This document shows, piece after piece, positions 1 to 7,841 of a stretch of 64,000 nt of DNA. This stretch comes from Streptomyces sp. NBC_00433 (GTDB lineage Bacteria; Actinomycetota; Actinomycetes; Streptomycetales; Streptomycetaceae), in contig CP107926.1 of NCBI GenBank assembly GCA_036015235.1, positions 3,538,001-3,602,000 of the forward strand. Direction: 5' to 3'. A model generated the notes under the pieces. It was not told the DNA's origin. It ran no database searches and saw only the letters and a list, made by a program, of their open reading frames with translations. Both the position numbers and the translations under genes were made by a program. The stretch's first letter is position 1, and each line of letters opens with the position of its first letter.

Positions 1-2
1 TC

Positions 3-788
3 AGGGCGCTGGAGAAACAGCTGGGCGCGCCGCTCTTCGACCGGGACCGGCAGGGCGTCGCGCTGACCGCGGTCGGCACGGCCCTGCTGCCCTACGCGCA
101 ACGGGTGCTGGGCGAGTGGGACCAGGCGTGGGCGGCGGTCGGCAGCGCGAAGGCGGCGCAGGTCAGCACGCTGGTGGTGGGGATGAGCACCAGTCCGGGC
201 CGCGGCGGGCTGCTGCCCGCGGTCCGCTCGCGCTTCACCGCCGCGCGCCCCGAGGCGGTCCTGCGGCTGCGGCAGGTGAGCTGGGACGACCCGACGGCGG
301 GGCTCGCGGACGGCACGAGCGACGTGGCGTACGTATGGCTGCCGCTGCCCGACCAGGAGCGCTACGGCACGCTGGTGGTCGCCGAGGAGCCGCGGCTCGT
401 CGCCCTCCCGGACCGCCACCCGCTCGCGGCCCGCGACACCGTGGACTTCGCCGATCTGCTGGACGAGCCCTTCCTCGCGCTGCCGGCCGCCGCGGGCCCG
501 CTGCGGGACTACTGGCTGGCCGCCGACGCCAGGGCGGGCCGCCCGGCGCGGATCGGCGCGGAGGTCGCGAGCACGGAGGAGACCTACGAGGCGCTGGTCG
601 CGGGCCTCGGGGTGGTCCTGCTCGCGGCGGGAAACGCCCCGCTGATCACGCTGGGCGGCGTCACGACCAGGCCGGTGCGCGGCATCTCCCCGAGCCGTTT
701 CGCCCTGGCCTGGCCGCACGGCACCGCGAACCCGCTCACCCGCGCCTACGCCGACGCCTGCCGGCACGCCCGCGCGGCGCGGGCGTAG
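3..788 (+). CDS. LysR-family transcriptional regulator (5' end outside window)
   Basis: The reading frame is open from the window edge. Its first residues (RALEKQLGAPLFDRDRQGVALT) are the end of a LysR winged-helix domain: the recognition helix and wing with the usual 'LE..LG..LF.R....LT' signature. The remaining ~230 residues form a periplasmic-binding-protein-like effector domain. Such proteins bind DNA as tetramers and respond to small ligands, usually controlling a divergent neighbour, which would lie upstream of the window. The true start is missing, so the GTG at 105 is not the start. Target and ligand cannot be inferred. Confidence 0.85.
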   Translation, partial: RALEKQLGAPLFDRDRQGVALTAVGTALLPYAQRVLGEWDQAWAAVGSAKAAQVSTLVVGMSTSPGRGGLLPAVRSRFTAARPEAVLRLRQVSWDDPTAGLADGTSDVAYVWLPLPDQERYGTLVVAEEPRLVALPDRHPLAARDTVDFADLLDEPFLALPAAAGPLRDYWLAADARAGRPARIGAEVASTEETYEALVAGLGVVLLAAGNAPLITLGGVTTRPVRGISPSRFALAWPHGTANPLTRAYADACRHARAARA

Positions 789-815
789 CGCTCACCCCTG
801 GCCCATGCCGTCCTC

Positions 816-1274
816 TCAGTCGCCCACGACGTCGCCCACGACGTCGTCCTCGACGCCGTCCTCGATCCCGTCCTCGATCGGCATCAGGCGCTGCTCGCGC
901 CTGGCCTTCCGCGCGGCGGCCTTCCGCTCCTTCGCCGCCCGCTTCTCGGCGGCCGCGGCCTCCTTGGCGTCGTTGCTGTCGCTGATCAGCTCGGCGACCG
1001 AGAAGCGCATACCCGTGGTCAGCCTCCCGTCGCCGTGGACGTAGTGGAAGCCGTCCTCGGTGCGGTACAGCCGCCGCCTGGCGGTGGTGTGTCCAGCGCC
1101 GTCCACGTAGTCGGTGACGGCCTCCTCAAGGCGGGCCAGCGCCTCCTCTCGGGTGCCGGTGACCTCGCCCACCACGCGCGGCTGGTAATAGCCGTTGTAC
1201 CTGCCCCGCGCCTCCTCCACGATCAGCCCCCACCGCAGCACGGCCACCGCCGCCTCCCCCGCTCCTGTTGTCAA
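816..1274 (-). CDS. Small charged protein coupled to the SNF2 helicase, TTG start
   Basis: A 152-residue protein of no family I recognise. The start is a TTG that overlaps the helicase stop codon (TTGA). A GGGGAGG ribosome site lies 5 nt upstream of it, so the start is well supported and translation is probably coupled. The N-terminal ~95 residues look globular and rich in Tyr and Arg. From about residue 105 the chain is an Ala/Lys/Glu-rich predicted helix (repeated AAxxKRAAKE-type segments). It ends in an acidic tail with short tandem repeats (IEDG, VVGD) encoded by 12-bp DNA repeats. The tight overlap suggests it works with, or is dosed to, the helicase. Function unknown. Confidence 0.75.
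   Translation of the reverse strand: MTTGAGEAAVAVLRWGLIVEEARGRYNGYYQPRVVGEVTGTREEALARLEEAVTDYVDGAGHTTARRRLYRTEDGFHYVHGDGRLTTGMRFSVAELISDSNDAKEAAAAEKRAAKERKAAARKARREQRLMPIEDGIEDGVEDDVVGDVVGD
827..880. repeat. 12-bp microrepeats at the 3' end of the small partner gene
   Basis: GTCGCCCACGAC occurs twice in tandem. A second unit (GTCCTCGATCCC / GTCCTCGATCGG) follows nearby. On the coding strand these give VVGD-VVGD and IEDG-IEDG in the acidic C-terminus, so copy changes keep the reading frame. Confidence 0.7.
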
Positions 1275-3463
1275 CCGGTCCTCCCCGACAGCCTGTTCTG
1301 TTCTTCCTCGACGATCTGCCGGGCCAGCGACACGTCGGAGACATCCACGGCGTCGGGCGCCGCCTCCGCCACGTCGCTGCGGCGGGCGTAGGCGTCGAAA
1401 AGCCGCGACTTGTCCCGCAGGATCGCCAGCAGCCGCTCGTCCACGCCCGTCGTGGTGAGCAGCCGGTGCACCCGCACCGCGCGCACCTGCCCCATCCGGT
1501 GGGCGCGGGCCACCGCCTGGTGCTCGGTGGTCGGTTTGACCTGCGGCTCGCACAGGACCACCACCGAGGCCGCCTGGAGGTTGAGCCCGACACCGCCCGC
1601 CTCGATCTGCGCGAGCAGCACCGCGTGCCCGCCCGACGCGGTGAACGCGTCCACCAGTTGCTGCCGCCGCACCGGCGCCACCGACCCGGTGAGCGGCCCG
1701 AGGACGGCGGGGCCGAGGGCGTCCGCGACCGTGCCGAGCACGTCGCGGAAGTAGGAGAAGACGACGACCTTGAGGCCGTCCTCGGCCGCGTCCGCGACGA
1801 TCTCGCACAGCCGCCGGAGCTTCGCGGACTTCTCCGGGTCCGCGTAGGCGGCCCTGCGCATGGCCATGAAATTCCCGCCGAGCACCGCCGTCCGGTAGGC
1901 GTCCTGGTCGGCCGCGCTGAATTCCGTCCACTCGTCGGTGTGCACCAGCGCGGGCAGTTCCGCCAGCACGTCGTGCTGGTTGCGCCGCAGGTAGGCCGGT
2001 GCCACCGCCCGCCGGAAGGCCTGCGACCCGGCGGCTCCCGCCCCCTCGGCGGCGCCCGGCCGCTCCAGCAGGCCGGGCTGCAAGTGCGCGACCAGGCTGC
2101 GGAATTCGGCCACCCGGTTCTCCATCGGGGTGCCCGTCATGAACAGCACCCGCTCGCAGCGCGCGGACCAGTCCGCCACCGCGAGCGACCTCCTGGCCTC
2201 CGGGTTCTTCACGTAGTGCGCCTCGTCCACCACCAGCATGGCCACCCGCAAGTCCGCCTCGGGGGCGGCGAATCCGCGCAGGGCGTCGTAAGTGGTCACC
2301 CCCACACCGCCGCCGGTCCGCCACTCGGCGAAGGCGTGGCGCCGCTCGGGGCCGTGCAGCGGCACCGCCCGCAGCGCGCTGCGGGCGCCGATCTCCCGGG
2401 TCCAGTTGACCAGGACGCCCGCCGGGCACACCACCAGGAAGTGCGTGCGGCCCTGCGCGGCCAGGTGCGCCAGCGCGGCGATGGCCTGGATCGTCTTGCC
2501 GAGCCCCATCTCGTCGCCGAGCAGCACCCTGCGCTGCGCCAGCGCGAAGCGCGCCCCGAAGGCCTGGTAGCCGCGCAGCGACACCCGGCGGTGGGTGCCG
2601 TCCAGCGGCTGGGCCCGCACCCGCTCGACCACGTCGGCCGGCAGGAAGCCCTCGGCGGCGGCCACGTCGGGGGCGCCGCCGGACAGTTCGGCCAGCAGGC
2701 TGTAGTAGTCGGCGGACCGCACCTCGAAGTCGACCCAGGCCTCGGCCTCGCCGGCCGGTTCGCGCAGCAGGTCGACGGACGCCTGGCCGAGCAGCAGCGG
2801 CGTCCCCTGCTTGTCCGCCCGCGCGCACAGGTCGGCGACCGCGTCGACCGCGGCCCGCGCCCGCTCCCGCCGCTCCCGGCCCGCGAACCACCGGCGCGGC
2901 CACCCGCCGGCCTCCGCGGCCCGCGCCAGCGGCGGGGCCAGCTCCGCCTCGACCTGCCGGGCCGCCTCGACGGCCCTGACCGCGTCAGGTCCTGCCACGG
3001 CGAGCCGGTGCAGCGCGACGACCAGTGCGGTGGTGCGCGGCTCGGGGTGCTCGACGTCGATGCGCACCGCGACCGTCTCGCCGACCGCCTCCGCGATCTG
3101 CCGGGCCGCCGCGTAGGCCTGGTCCGCCGTCTGAGGCCCTACGCCGGGGATCTGCCGCAGCCCGTAGCGCCCGGCGTCCAGCACCTGCCGCACCGAGCGG
3201 AAGCCGGCCGCCTCGATGGCGCCGAGCCGCAACCGGCCCTGCGTGACGTCCTTCAGCCGCGCGGCCGGGATCGACTCCAGCTCATGGGCGGCCAGTTCGG
3301 CCACGATCGGGCCAAGTGCGGCGCGTACTCCGGCGACCGCGCGCTCGTGGTCGGCGAGCAGCGCCCGCGCGGCGCCGAGCAGCCGCTCGCCGTCCGCCCG
3401 TGTCTCCCGCGGCTTCCGCCCACCCGCACCGCCCACGCCGACCCTCCCGGGCCATCCTCGCAC
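1271..3463 (-). CDS. SNF2/Rad54-family DEAD-like helicase
   Basis: A 730-residue Swi2/Snf2 ATPase. A helix-hairpin-helix element (IPGVGPQTA, about 104-112) sits in the N-terminal half. The ATPase core follows: Walker A GDEMGLGKT (316-324), DEAH box (413-416), TGTPMENR (443-450), and the C-terminal RecA lobe with the QAVARAHRMGQ arginine-finger motif. These enzymes translocate on double-stranded DNA and remodel protein-DNA complexes; many bacterial members have no assigned substrate. The HhH element suggests DNA contact outside the motor. The 3' end overlaps a small downstream gene by 4 nt. No nuclease, methylase or other defence partner adjoins it, so I do not call a defence system. Confidence 0.88.
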   Translation of the reverse strand: MRGWPGRVGVGGAGGRKPRETRADGERLLGAARALLADHERAVAGVRAALGPIVAELAAHELESIPAARLKDVTQGRLRLGAIEAAGFRSVRQVLDAGRYGLRQIPGVGPQTADQAYAAARQIAEAVGETVAVRIDVEHPEPRTTALVVALHRLAVAGPDAVRAVEAARQVEAELAPPLARAAEAGGWPRRWFAGRERRERARAAVDAVADLCARADKQGTPLLLGQASVDLLREPAGEAEAWVDFEVRSADYYSLLAELSGGAPDVAAAEGFLPADVVERVRAQPLDGTHRRVSLRGYQAFGARFALAQRRVLLGDEMGLGKTIQAIAALAHLAAQGRTHFLVVCPAGVLVNWTREIGARSALRAVPLHGPERRHAFAEWRTGGGVGVTTYDALRGFAAPEADLRVAMLVVDEAHYVKNPEARRSLAVADWSARCERVLFMTGTPMENRVAEFRSLVAHLQPGLLERPGAAEGAGAAGSQAFRRAVAPAYLRRNQHDVLAELPALVHTDEWTEFSAADQDAYRTAVLGGNFMAMRRAAYADPEKSAKLRRLCEIVADAAEDGLKVVVFSYFRDVLGTVADALGPAVLGPLTGSVAPVRRQQLVDAFTASGGHAVLLAQIEAGGVGLNLQAASVVVLCEPQVKPTTEHQAVARAHRMGQVRAVRVHRLLTTTGVDERLLAILRDKSRLFDAYARRSDVAEAAPDAVDVSDVSLARQIVEEEQNRLSGRTG

Positions 3464-3622
3464 GCGCCCTGGCCGCGCAGGCCCGCCCGCCGGACACGGG
3501 TGCCCACGGGCGGCGACAACCGGCGGTTGTCAAAGCCGTCCAGAAGCTGTTGGACCGCGGTGCGGCGAACGGTATTGGCTGGTCAGAGCTAGTACGGAGC
3601 ACGTGCCAGAAGGAGCCACGCC

Positions 3623-4051
3623 ATGACCGCCGCACCCGCCGCACCCCCCACCCCCAAGGCCGTCGTCACCCGCTACGTCGAGGCCGTCCGCGACGGCGAC
3701 CTCGCCGTAGTCCGCGGCAGCTTCGCCCCAGACGCCACCTGGGACTATCCCGGCAACCTGCCTATCTCGGGCACATGGAAGGGCCGCGACGCCATCGTCG
3801 AGGACTTCCTCGGCGGCATGGGCACCCGCCTGATGCCCGGCGCCCCCCTGGTCATCGCCCTGACCAACGTCATCGCGGACGGCGAGCAGGTCGTCGCCGA
3901 GTGGACCTCGGACGGCACGACGGCGGCGGGCGCCGCGTACAGCAACCGCTGCCTCGGCGTCTTCACCGTCCGCGACGGCCGGATCACCTCGATCCGCGAA
4001 TACGCCGACACGCACCACGTGGCCGAGGTGCTCTTCCCCGCCGGGGAGTGA
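3623..4051 (+). CDS. NTF2-like / SnoaL-type protein
   Basis: A 142-residue single-domain protein with the SnoaL/ketosteroid-isomerase-like pattern: an N-terminal helix with a 'RYVEAVRDGDLAVVRGSFAPDATW'-type segment, a GTWKGRDAIVEDFL turn, and a C-terminal strand pair ending in IREYADTHHVAEVLF. The start ATG has an AAGGAG ribosome site 7-8 nt upstream. Members include isomerases, cyclases and lyases as well as non-catalytic binding proteins. The pocket residues cannot be judged here, so the substrate is unknown. It stands alone between convergent neighbours. Confidence 0.8.
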   Translation: MTAAPAAPPTPKAVVTRYVEAVRDGDLAVVRGSFAPDATWDYPGNLPISGTWKGRDAIVEDFLGGMGTRLMPGAPLVIALTNVIADGEQVVAEWTSDGTTAAGAAYSNRCLGVFTVRDGRITSIREYADTHHVAEVLFPAGE

Positions 4052-4082
4052 CCAGCCGGAACGGCCCGCCGGAGTGACCGGA

Positions 4083-4826
4083 CTAGCGGCCGCGCGGCTT
4101 TCCGCGCTTGGCGCCCTTCGGCGTCCTCTTGGCGGGCGCGGACCCGGTCTGCGACTTCGGCTTGGGCTTGGGCTTGGGCTTGGGCTTCTGCTGCGGTTCG
4201 GCCTGGGTCTGGGCCGAGCGGCCGCGGGTGCTGTTGGCGGTGCGGCCGCGGACGATGCCGATGAAGTCGTCCACCTGGTCGGTGGTCGCGTCCTGCGGCC
4301 AGGACAGCGCGACCTGCGACTGCGGGGCGTCGGTCAGCGGGCGGTAGGTGAGGTCCCTGCGGTGGTGCAGCCGGGCCAGCGACTGCGGGACCGCGAGCAG
4401 GCCCACCCCGGCCGCCACCAGCTCGATCGCGTCGACCGTGGTGGCGGGGCGCTCGCGGGCCGGGGTGCCGGGCGGGCGCTCCCAGCCGAGGGTGTCGTCC
4501 AGCGGGTGCAGCACGACCTCGTCGGCCAGGTCCGCCGCGGACACCTCCTCCACGGCCGCCACCAGGTGGTCCTTCGGGGCCACGACCACCGTGGTCTCGG
4601 TGTAGAGCGGGATCGCGCTCAGGTCGGTCCGATCGACCGGCAGCCGTACGAAACCGGCGTCCGCGCCGCGGGCGCGCAGCAGGTCCGCGGCCTCCGCGGC
4701 GGGCACCGGGAGGAGGTCCAGCGGGGTGCCGGGGAAGCGCTCGTGCCAGATCCGCACCCACTTGGCGGGCGTCACACCCGGTACGTAGGCGAGCCGGAAC
4801 GCGGGGGAATCTTGCGAGCCTGTCAC
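4083..4826 (-). CDS. LysR effector-domain protein lacking the DNA-binding domain
   Basis: A 247-residue protein that begins directly in a LysR-type substrate-binding domain (FRLAYVPGVTPAKWVRIW...), with no winged-helix segment before it. The C-terminal ~45 residues are a basic low-complexity tail: an alternating KPKPKPKPKPK run followed by KRTPKGAKRGKPRGR. The tail could contact nucleic acid non-specifically. The GTG start lies exactly 6 nt after a TAGCCT -10 hexamer, with no upstream room for a helix-turn-helix, so the absence is real. It is divergent from the DUF5997 gene, a pairing common in Streptomyces. Role unknown. Confidence 0.8.
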   Translation of the reverse strand: MTGSQDSPAFRLAYVPGVTPAKWVRIWHERFPGTPLDLLPVPAAEAADLLRARGADAGFVRLPVDRTDLSAIPLYTETTVVVAPKDHLVAAVEEVSAADLADEVVLHPLDDTLGWERPPGTPARERPATTVDAIELVAAGVGLLAVPQSLARLHHRRDLTYRPLTDAPQSQVALSWPQDATTDQVDDFIGIVRGRTANSTRGRSAQTQAEPQQKPKPKPKPKPKSQTGSAPAKRTPKGAKRGKPRGR

Positions 4827-4832
4827 TCCGCA

Positions 4833-4838
4833 AGGCTA
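4833..4838 (-). promoter_or_regulatory. -10 hexamer TAGCCT, leaderless layout
   Basis: TAGCCT ends 6 nt before the GTG start at 4826. No ribosome site fits in the gap, so the transcript probably begins at or next to the start codon. Confidence 0.55.
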
Positions 4839-4871
4839 TCGGCGATGGTCGGGGGCGTCGCACGCGCTCGT

Positions 4872-4877
4872 TACCCT
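4872..4877 (+). promoter_or_regulatory. -10 hexamer TACCCT, leaderless layout
   Basis: TACCCT ends 7 nt before the ATG at 4885. It faces the opposite -10 at 4833-4838, so two divergent leaderless promoters share about 60 bp. Confidence 0.5.
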
Positions 4878-4884
4878 TGACCGT

Positions 4885-5280
4885 ATGACGTCGCAGAAGA
4901 CCACCCAGACGATGAAGCCCGCCACCGCGGCGAAGAAGCTGGGTGTGTACCTCCAGGCCACCCCCGCGGAATTCCAGGAGGGTGTCGTCTCCCGCAGCGA
5001 GCTGAACGCGCTGCAGGCCGACCCTCCCCAGTGGCTCCAGGACCTGCGCCGCGAAGGCCCGCACCCCCGCCCGGTCGTCGCGGCGCGGCTGGGGGTGTCC
5101 ATCGCGGGCCTCGCCCGCGGCGGCGTCACCGAGGCACTCACCACCGGGCAGATCGACGCGCTCAGGCAGGAGGACCCGGAGTGGCTCCGCCGCGAGCGCG
5201 CCACCCACGCCGAGGTCCGCAAGGAGGCGGCCCGCATCAAGGACAAGCAGGCCGAGCGCGCCGCCGACCAGTCCCGCTGA
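4885..5280 (+). CDS. DUF5997 family protein
   Basis: A 131-residue soluble protein matching the Streptomyces DUF5997 pattern: MKPATAAKKLGVYLQATPAEFQ near the start, then HPRPVVAARLGVSIAGLARGGV, then ALTTGQIDALRQEDPEWL, and a charged helical C-terminus. The middle segment (VVAARLGVSIAGLARGGV) reads like a helix-turn-helix, so DNA binding is conceivable but not shown. It is divergent from the LysR effector-domain protein, with back-to-back leaderless-type promoters, so the two are probably co-regulated. Function unknown. Confidence 0.8.
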   Translation: MTSQKTTQTMKPATAAKKLGVYLQATPAEFQEGVVSRSELNALQADPPQWLQDLRREGPHPRPVVAARLGVSIAGLARGGVTEALTTGQIDALRQEDPEWLRRERATHAEVRKEAARIKDKQAERAADQSR

Positions 5281-5292
5281 CGTCCGCCCCGG

Positions 5293-5314
5293 CCGGGACG
5301 GCCGACTGTCCCGG
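5293..5314 (+). terminator. Possible terminator after DUF5997
   Basis: CCGGGAC and GTCCCGG form a 7-bp stem with an 8-nt loop, 12 bp past the stop codon. There is no clear T-run, so this is tentative. Confidence 0.35.
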
Positions 5315-5406
5315 CGTCCGTGCGACTCCGGCTGTGCACCTTCAGGACGAACTGGCGGAACCCTCCGGCCGCCGGGGTGATGAGCGGTCGCCCCATCCCT
5401 GTCCCG

Positions 5407-5601
5407 TCAGGTACTCGAGTTGAAGCCCGGACCCTCCGAACGCGACGACGGCACCAGCCGGCCCAGCACCCCCGGTTCCCCCGACGCCAACGCCCCCAGC
5501 GGGGTGCCCCCGTGATCCATGATCAAGCCGGCCACGGAATCCGCGGCCGACGGCGAATTCCCGTTCACGCGTGACCCGGTGGTCTCCCCGGCATCATTCA
5601 T
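5407..5601 (-). CDS. FxSxx-COOH peptide (FxsA-like RiPP precursor candidate)
   Basis: A 64-residue peptide ending in GFNSST, which places Phe60-x-Ser62-x-x at the extreme C-terminus. This is the defining mark of FxSxx-COOH proteins. Those are precursor peptides paired with the radical SAM/SPASM maturase FxsB, whose relatives link an aromatic ring to a nearby residue to form three-residue cyclophanes. The preceding segment (SVAGLIMDHGGTPLGALASGEPGVLGRLVPSS) resembles the leader found in that family. The ATG at 5601 has a GAGGAG site about 6 nt upstream; the site lies in a 12-bp direct repeat, so a second GAGGAG stands 13 nt further up. No radical SAM, TPR or FxsC-like gene is visible in the window, so this is an orphan copy. 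Confidence 0.6.
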   Translation of the reverse strand: MNDAGETTGSRVNGNSPSAADSVAGLIMDHGGTPLGALASGEPGVLGRLVPSSRSEGPGFNSST

Positions 5602-5602
5602 G

Positions 5603-5627
5603 GCAGTCTCCTCGTGCAGTCTCCTCG
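5603..5627 (-). repeat. Duplicated ribosome-binding segment before the FxSxx peptide
   Basis: A 12-bp sequence (CGAGGAGACTGC on the coding strand) occurs at 5603-5614 and 5616-5627, giving two GAGGAG motifs 13 nt apart. Only the nearer one is well spaced for the ATG at 5601. Confidence 0.7.
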
Positions 5628-5869
5628 ACCCGTTTTCGCGACGTCGCGCCCCCTCGCCGGGGACGAGCCGGCGGCACGTCACGCCACCGCCTGACCATCA
5701 TCGGGGTGGGTCAAGCGGGAGACAAGACCGACAAAGGTCGGTTACGAGCCGGCTTCCGTACGATCAGGGCCAATTCCCCCCTTCCACCTCCCGGGGCATT
5801 CCCCGGTCGGCCCCGACACCCGCGTCCGTGCCGTCCCGCGGGCTGTCCGCCGGCGCCGCGTACCCGGGG

Positions 5870-7219
5870 TCAGGTGGCGGACGGGGCGGCGGGGTGGCGG
5901 GGGGTGGGGAGTCGGAGGGTGAGGACGTAGGAGACCACGACCGAGACGATCACCAGGGGCATGACCGTGATTCCCTCCTTGCCCAGGAGCAGGGTGGCCA
6001 GCAGCAGGGAGACCATGGGGAATTTGAGCATCGCGGCCGACATCGCGCCCACCCCCATCGCGAGCGCGGCGGTCACGCCGAGTCCGGGCAGGTGGGACAT
6101 CGCGATGCCGCCGGCGGCGCCGATGAACATGGCGGGGAAGACCGGGCCGCCGCGGAAGGCGGACATCGACACGCTGTAGGCCGCCGACTTGCAGGCGACG
6201 AGCGCCACGAGCGCGCCGACCGAATAGTGCGCGCTCGCGGTGAGGAGCGGGCCGAGCGCGCTCTGCCCCGAGTAGAGGACTCCCGAGGCCGCGTGGCCGG
6301 TCCACTCCGCGTAGAGGAGGGCGATCACGCCGACGGCGACGCCGGCGGTCACCGTGGCCGGGAGCCGTCGCGGCTGGACCAGTTCCAGCAGCCGCAGGGC
6401 GAGCCGGCGGATCCCGGCTCCGAGCAGGGCCGCGGCCACTCCGATCAGCAGGGCCCAGCCGAAGCCGGCGGCGTCCGGTGCGGCGGCGTGGGGGACGCCC
6501 GGCAGGGTCAGCGAGTACGTGCCCAGGCCGGTCCAGGAGCCCAGCCCTGTGAAGATGAGCGCGCCGATGCCGGAGGCGAGCAGGCCGGGTACGAGGACGA
6601 CGCCGAGCATCGGGCCCCCCAGGCCCGACATCTCCATGAGCAGGAACGCCCCGAGCAGGGGCGAGCCGAGCAGGGTGCTGACCGCGGCGAAGCTCCCGGA
6701 GGATCCGACGACGCCGACCGCCTGCTGCGGGAAGGACTTCCGTGTCAGCCGCAGCGCGCCCACCGCCAGCCCGCTGCCCAGCGCGATGAGGGGGGCCTCA
6801 GGGCCGAGGACCGCCCCGAGGCCGAGCGAGGCCACCGCGGCGAGCGCCACGCCCGGCAGATGCGCTGCCGGGGTCGGGCCCGACGCCACGAACCCGTGCG
6901 CCGGTTCGTGTCCGCCGCCGCCGGGCAGATACCGGACGAGCGGCCCCACGAGGAGCCCGGCCACGGCGAGCAGCGGCACCGGCCACCAGTCCGGCGTGCC
7001 GTGGAAGCCCAGGGCCTTCGGCAGGTCGGTGTAGGTCAGCGACTGGAGCTTGTCGACGAGCGCGAGGAAGCCGAAGGCCGCCACCGAGATCGGGACGCCG
7101 AGGAATGCGCCGATCAGCAGCAGCACGGCGTAGCCGCGGCTGCGGACGAGCGCGACCGGGTCCGGCGCGGCCGCCGGCGCCTTGCCCTCGGGCCCGACCG
7201 GATGCCCCGGCGCGCTCAC
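5870..7219 (-). CDS. ClC-family chloride channel/transporter
   Basis: A 449-residue polytopic membrane protein of the ClC voltage-gated chloride channel family. Visible signatures are GLGAVLGPEAPLIALGSG (the G(R/K)EGP-like selectivity loop, here GPEAP), GSSGSFAAVSTLLGSPLLGAFLLMEMSG, and the FRGGPVFPAMFIGAAGG motif. It ends soon after the last helix, so it lacks CBS domains. The GTG start at 7219 has a GGAGGG site 5 nt upstream and overlaps the stop codon of the preceding gene by 4 nt (GTGA). The usual gating Glu of GREGP is shifted in GPEAP. Exchange versus channel activity cannot be told from sequence. Confidence 0.85.
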   Translation of the reverse strand: MSAPGHPVGPEGKAPAAAPDPVALVRSRGYAVLLLIGAFLGVPISVAAFGFLALVDKLQSLTYTDLPKALGFHGTPDWWPVPLLAVAGLLVGPLVRYLPGGGGHEPAHGFVASGPTPAAHLPGVALAAVASLGLGAVLGPEAPLIALGSGLAVGALRLTRKSFPQQAVGVVGSSGSFAAVSTLLGSPLLGAFLLMEMSGLGGPMLGVVLVPGLLASGIGALIFTGLGSWTGLGTYSLTLPGVPHAAAPDAAGFGWALLIGVAAALLGAGIRRLALRLLELVQPRRLPATVTAGVAVGVIALLYAEWTGHAASGVLYSGQSALGPLLTASAHYSVGALVALVACKSAAYSVSMSAFRGGPVFPAMFIGAAGGIAMSHLPGLGVTAALAMGVGAMSAAMLKFPMVSLLLATLLLGKEGITVMPLVIVSVVVSYVLTLRLPTPRHPAAPSAT

Positions 7220-7557
7220 GCGACCCTCCCCCGCGACACCCGGCCGCCCCCGGCCGCAACGGCCGGGACGAGCAGGACCGGCGTGTCCCCCGGCCCTGGC
7301 TCGGGCCTGCGGCCCTCGGTCACCGGTTCCAGCCGGTCGCCCTCGCGGACGACGAAGAGCAGGTCGCTGCGGGCGGGAAGCGGGAGGCCTGCGGAGTGGG
7401 CCACGACGGCGCCGGCCGCTCCTCCCACCACTGAGGTGACCGCGCTGGCGGCGAGACCCGCGAGCGCGTCGGCCGCGGTGTGCTGCGGGTCGGTGTCGAC
7501 GGCGTGGAAGAGGGCCACCATCAGGCCCGTGCCGATCAGCACCTGGTCCGTCGTCAC
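7216..7557 (-). pseudogene. In-frame-deleted remnant of a CPA1-type Na+/H+ antiporter
   Basis: The 113-residue frame joins three pieces that resemble widely separated parts of a ~600-residue actinobacterial cation:proton antiporter. These are the N-terminus (MTTDQVLIGTGLMVAL), one internal helical segment (FHAVDTD...VTSVVGGAAGAV), and the C-terminal TrkA-C-like tail (DLLFVVREGDRLEPV...RPGDTPVLLVP style). Nearly all transport helices are missing, so it cannot transport ions as such. The frame, GTG start and GGAGGG site remain intact, and it overlaps the ClC gene by 4 nt, so it may persist as a leader for ClC translation. The family match is from memory and was not searched. Confidence 0.5.
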
Positions 7558-7841
7558 GGTGAGCCCTCCGAATTTCCGGCGGTCGGATGGGCCGACATCC
7601 GCTGCTGCTGTTCTCCTGCCGCGTCCACCTCCTCGTCGGGAGCGTGCGGCCGGCCCTGGAGGCGGTCAAGCCCGACACGTGCACACCGGGCGTACGGCCG
7701 CGGGCATTCACCCGATCGGTCCGATGCGGGCACAGAGAGTGACAACCGCATCGGGCGGCCCGGGGGCCGCGTGTGGCGGGGCCGCACGGCGGGCCGGATA
7801 GTGGGAGCGGTGGGGGCTTCCAGGAGATGCCGGAGAAGCCG

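Noticed and set aside
816..3463. Anti-phage defence system built on the SNF2 helicase
   Set aside because: No methylase, nuclease, PLD or DISARM-like partner is nearby. The evidence supports only a helicase with a small coupled protein.
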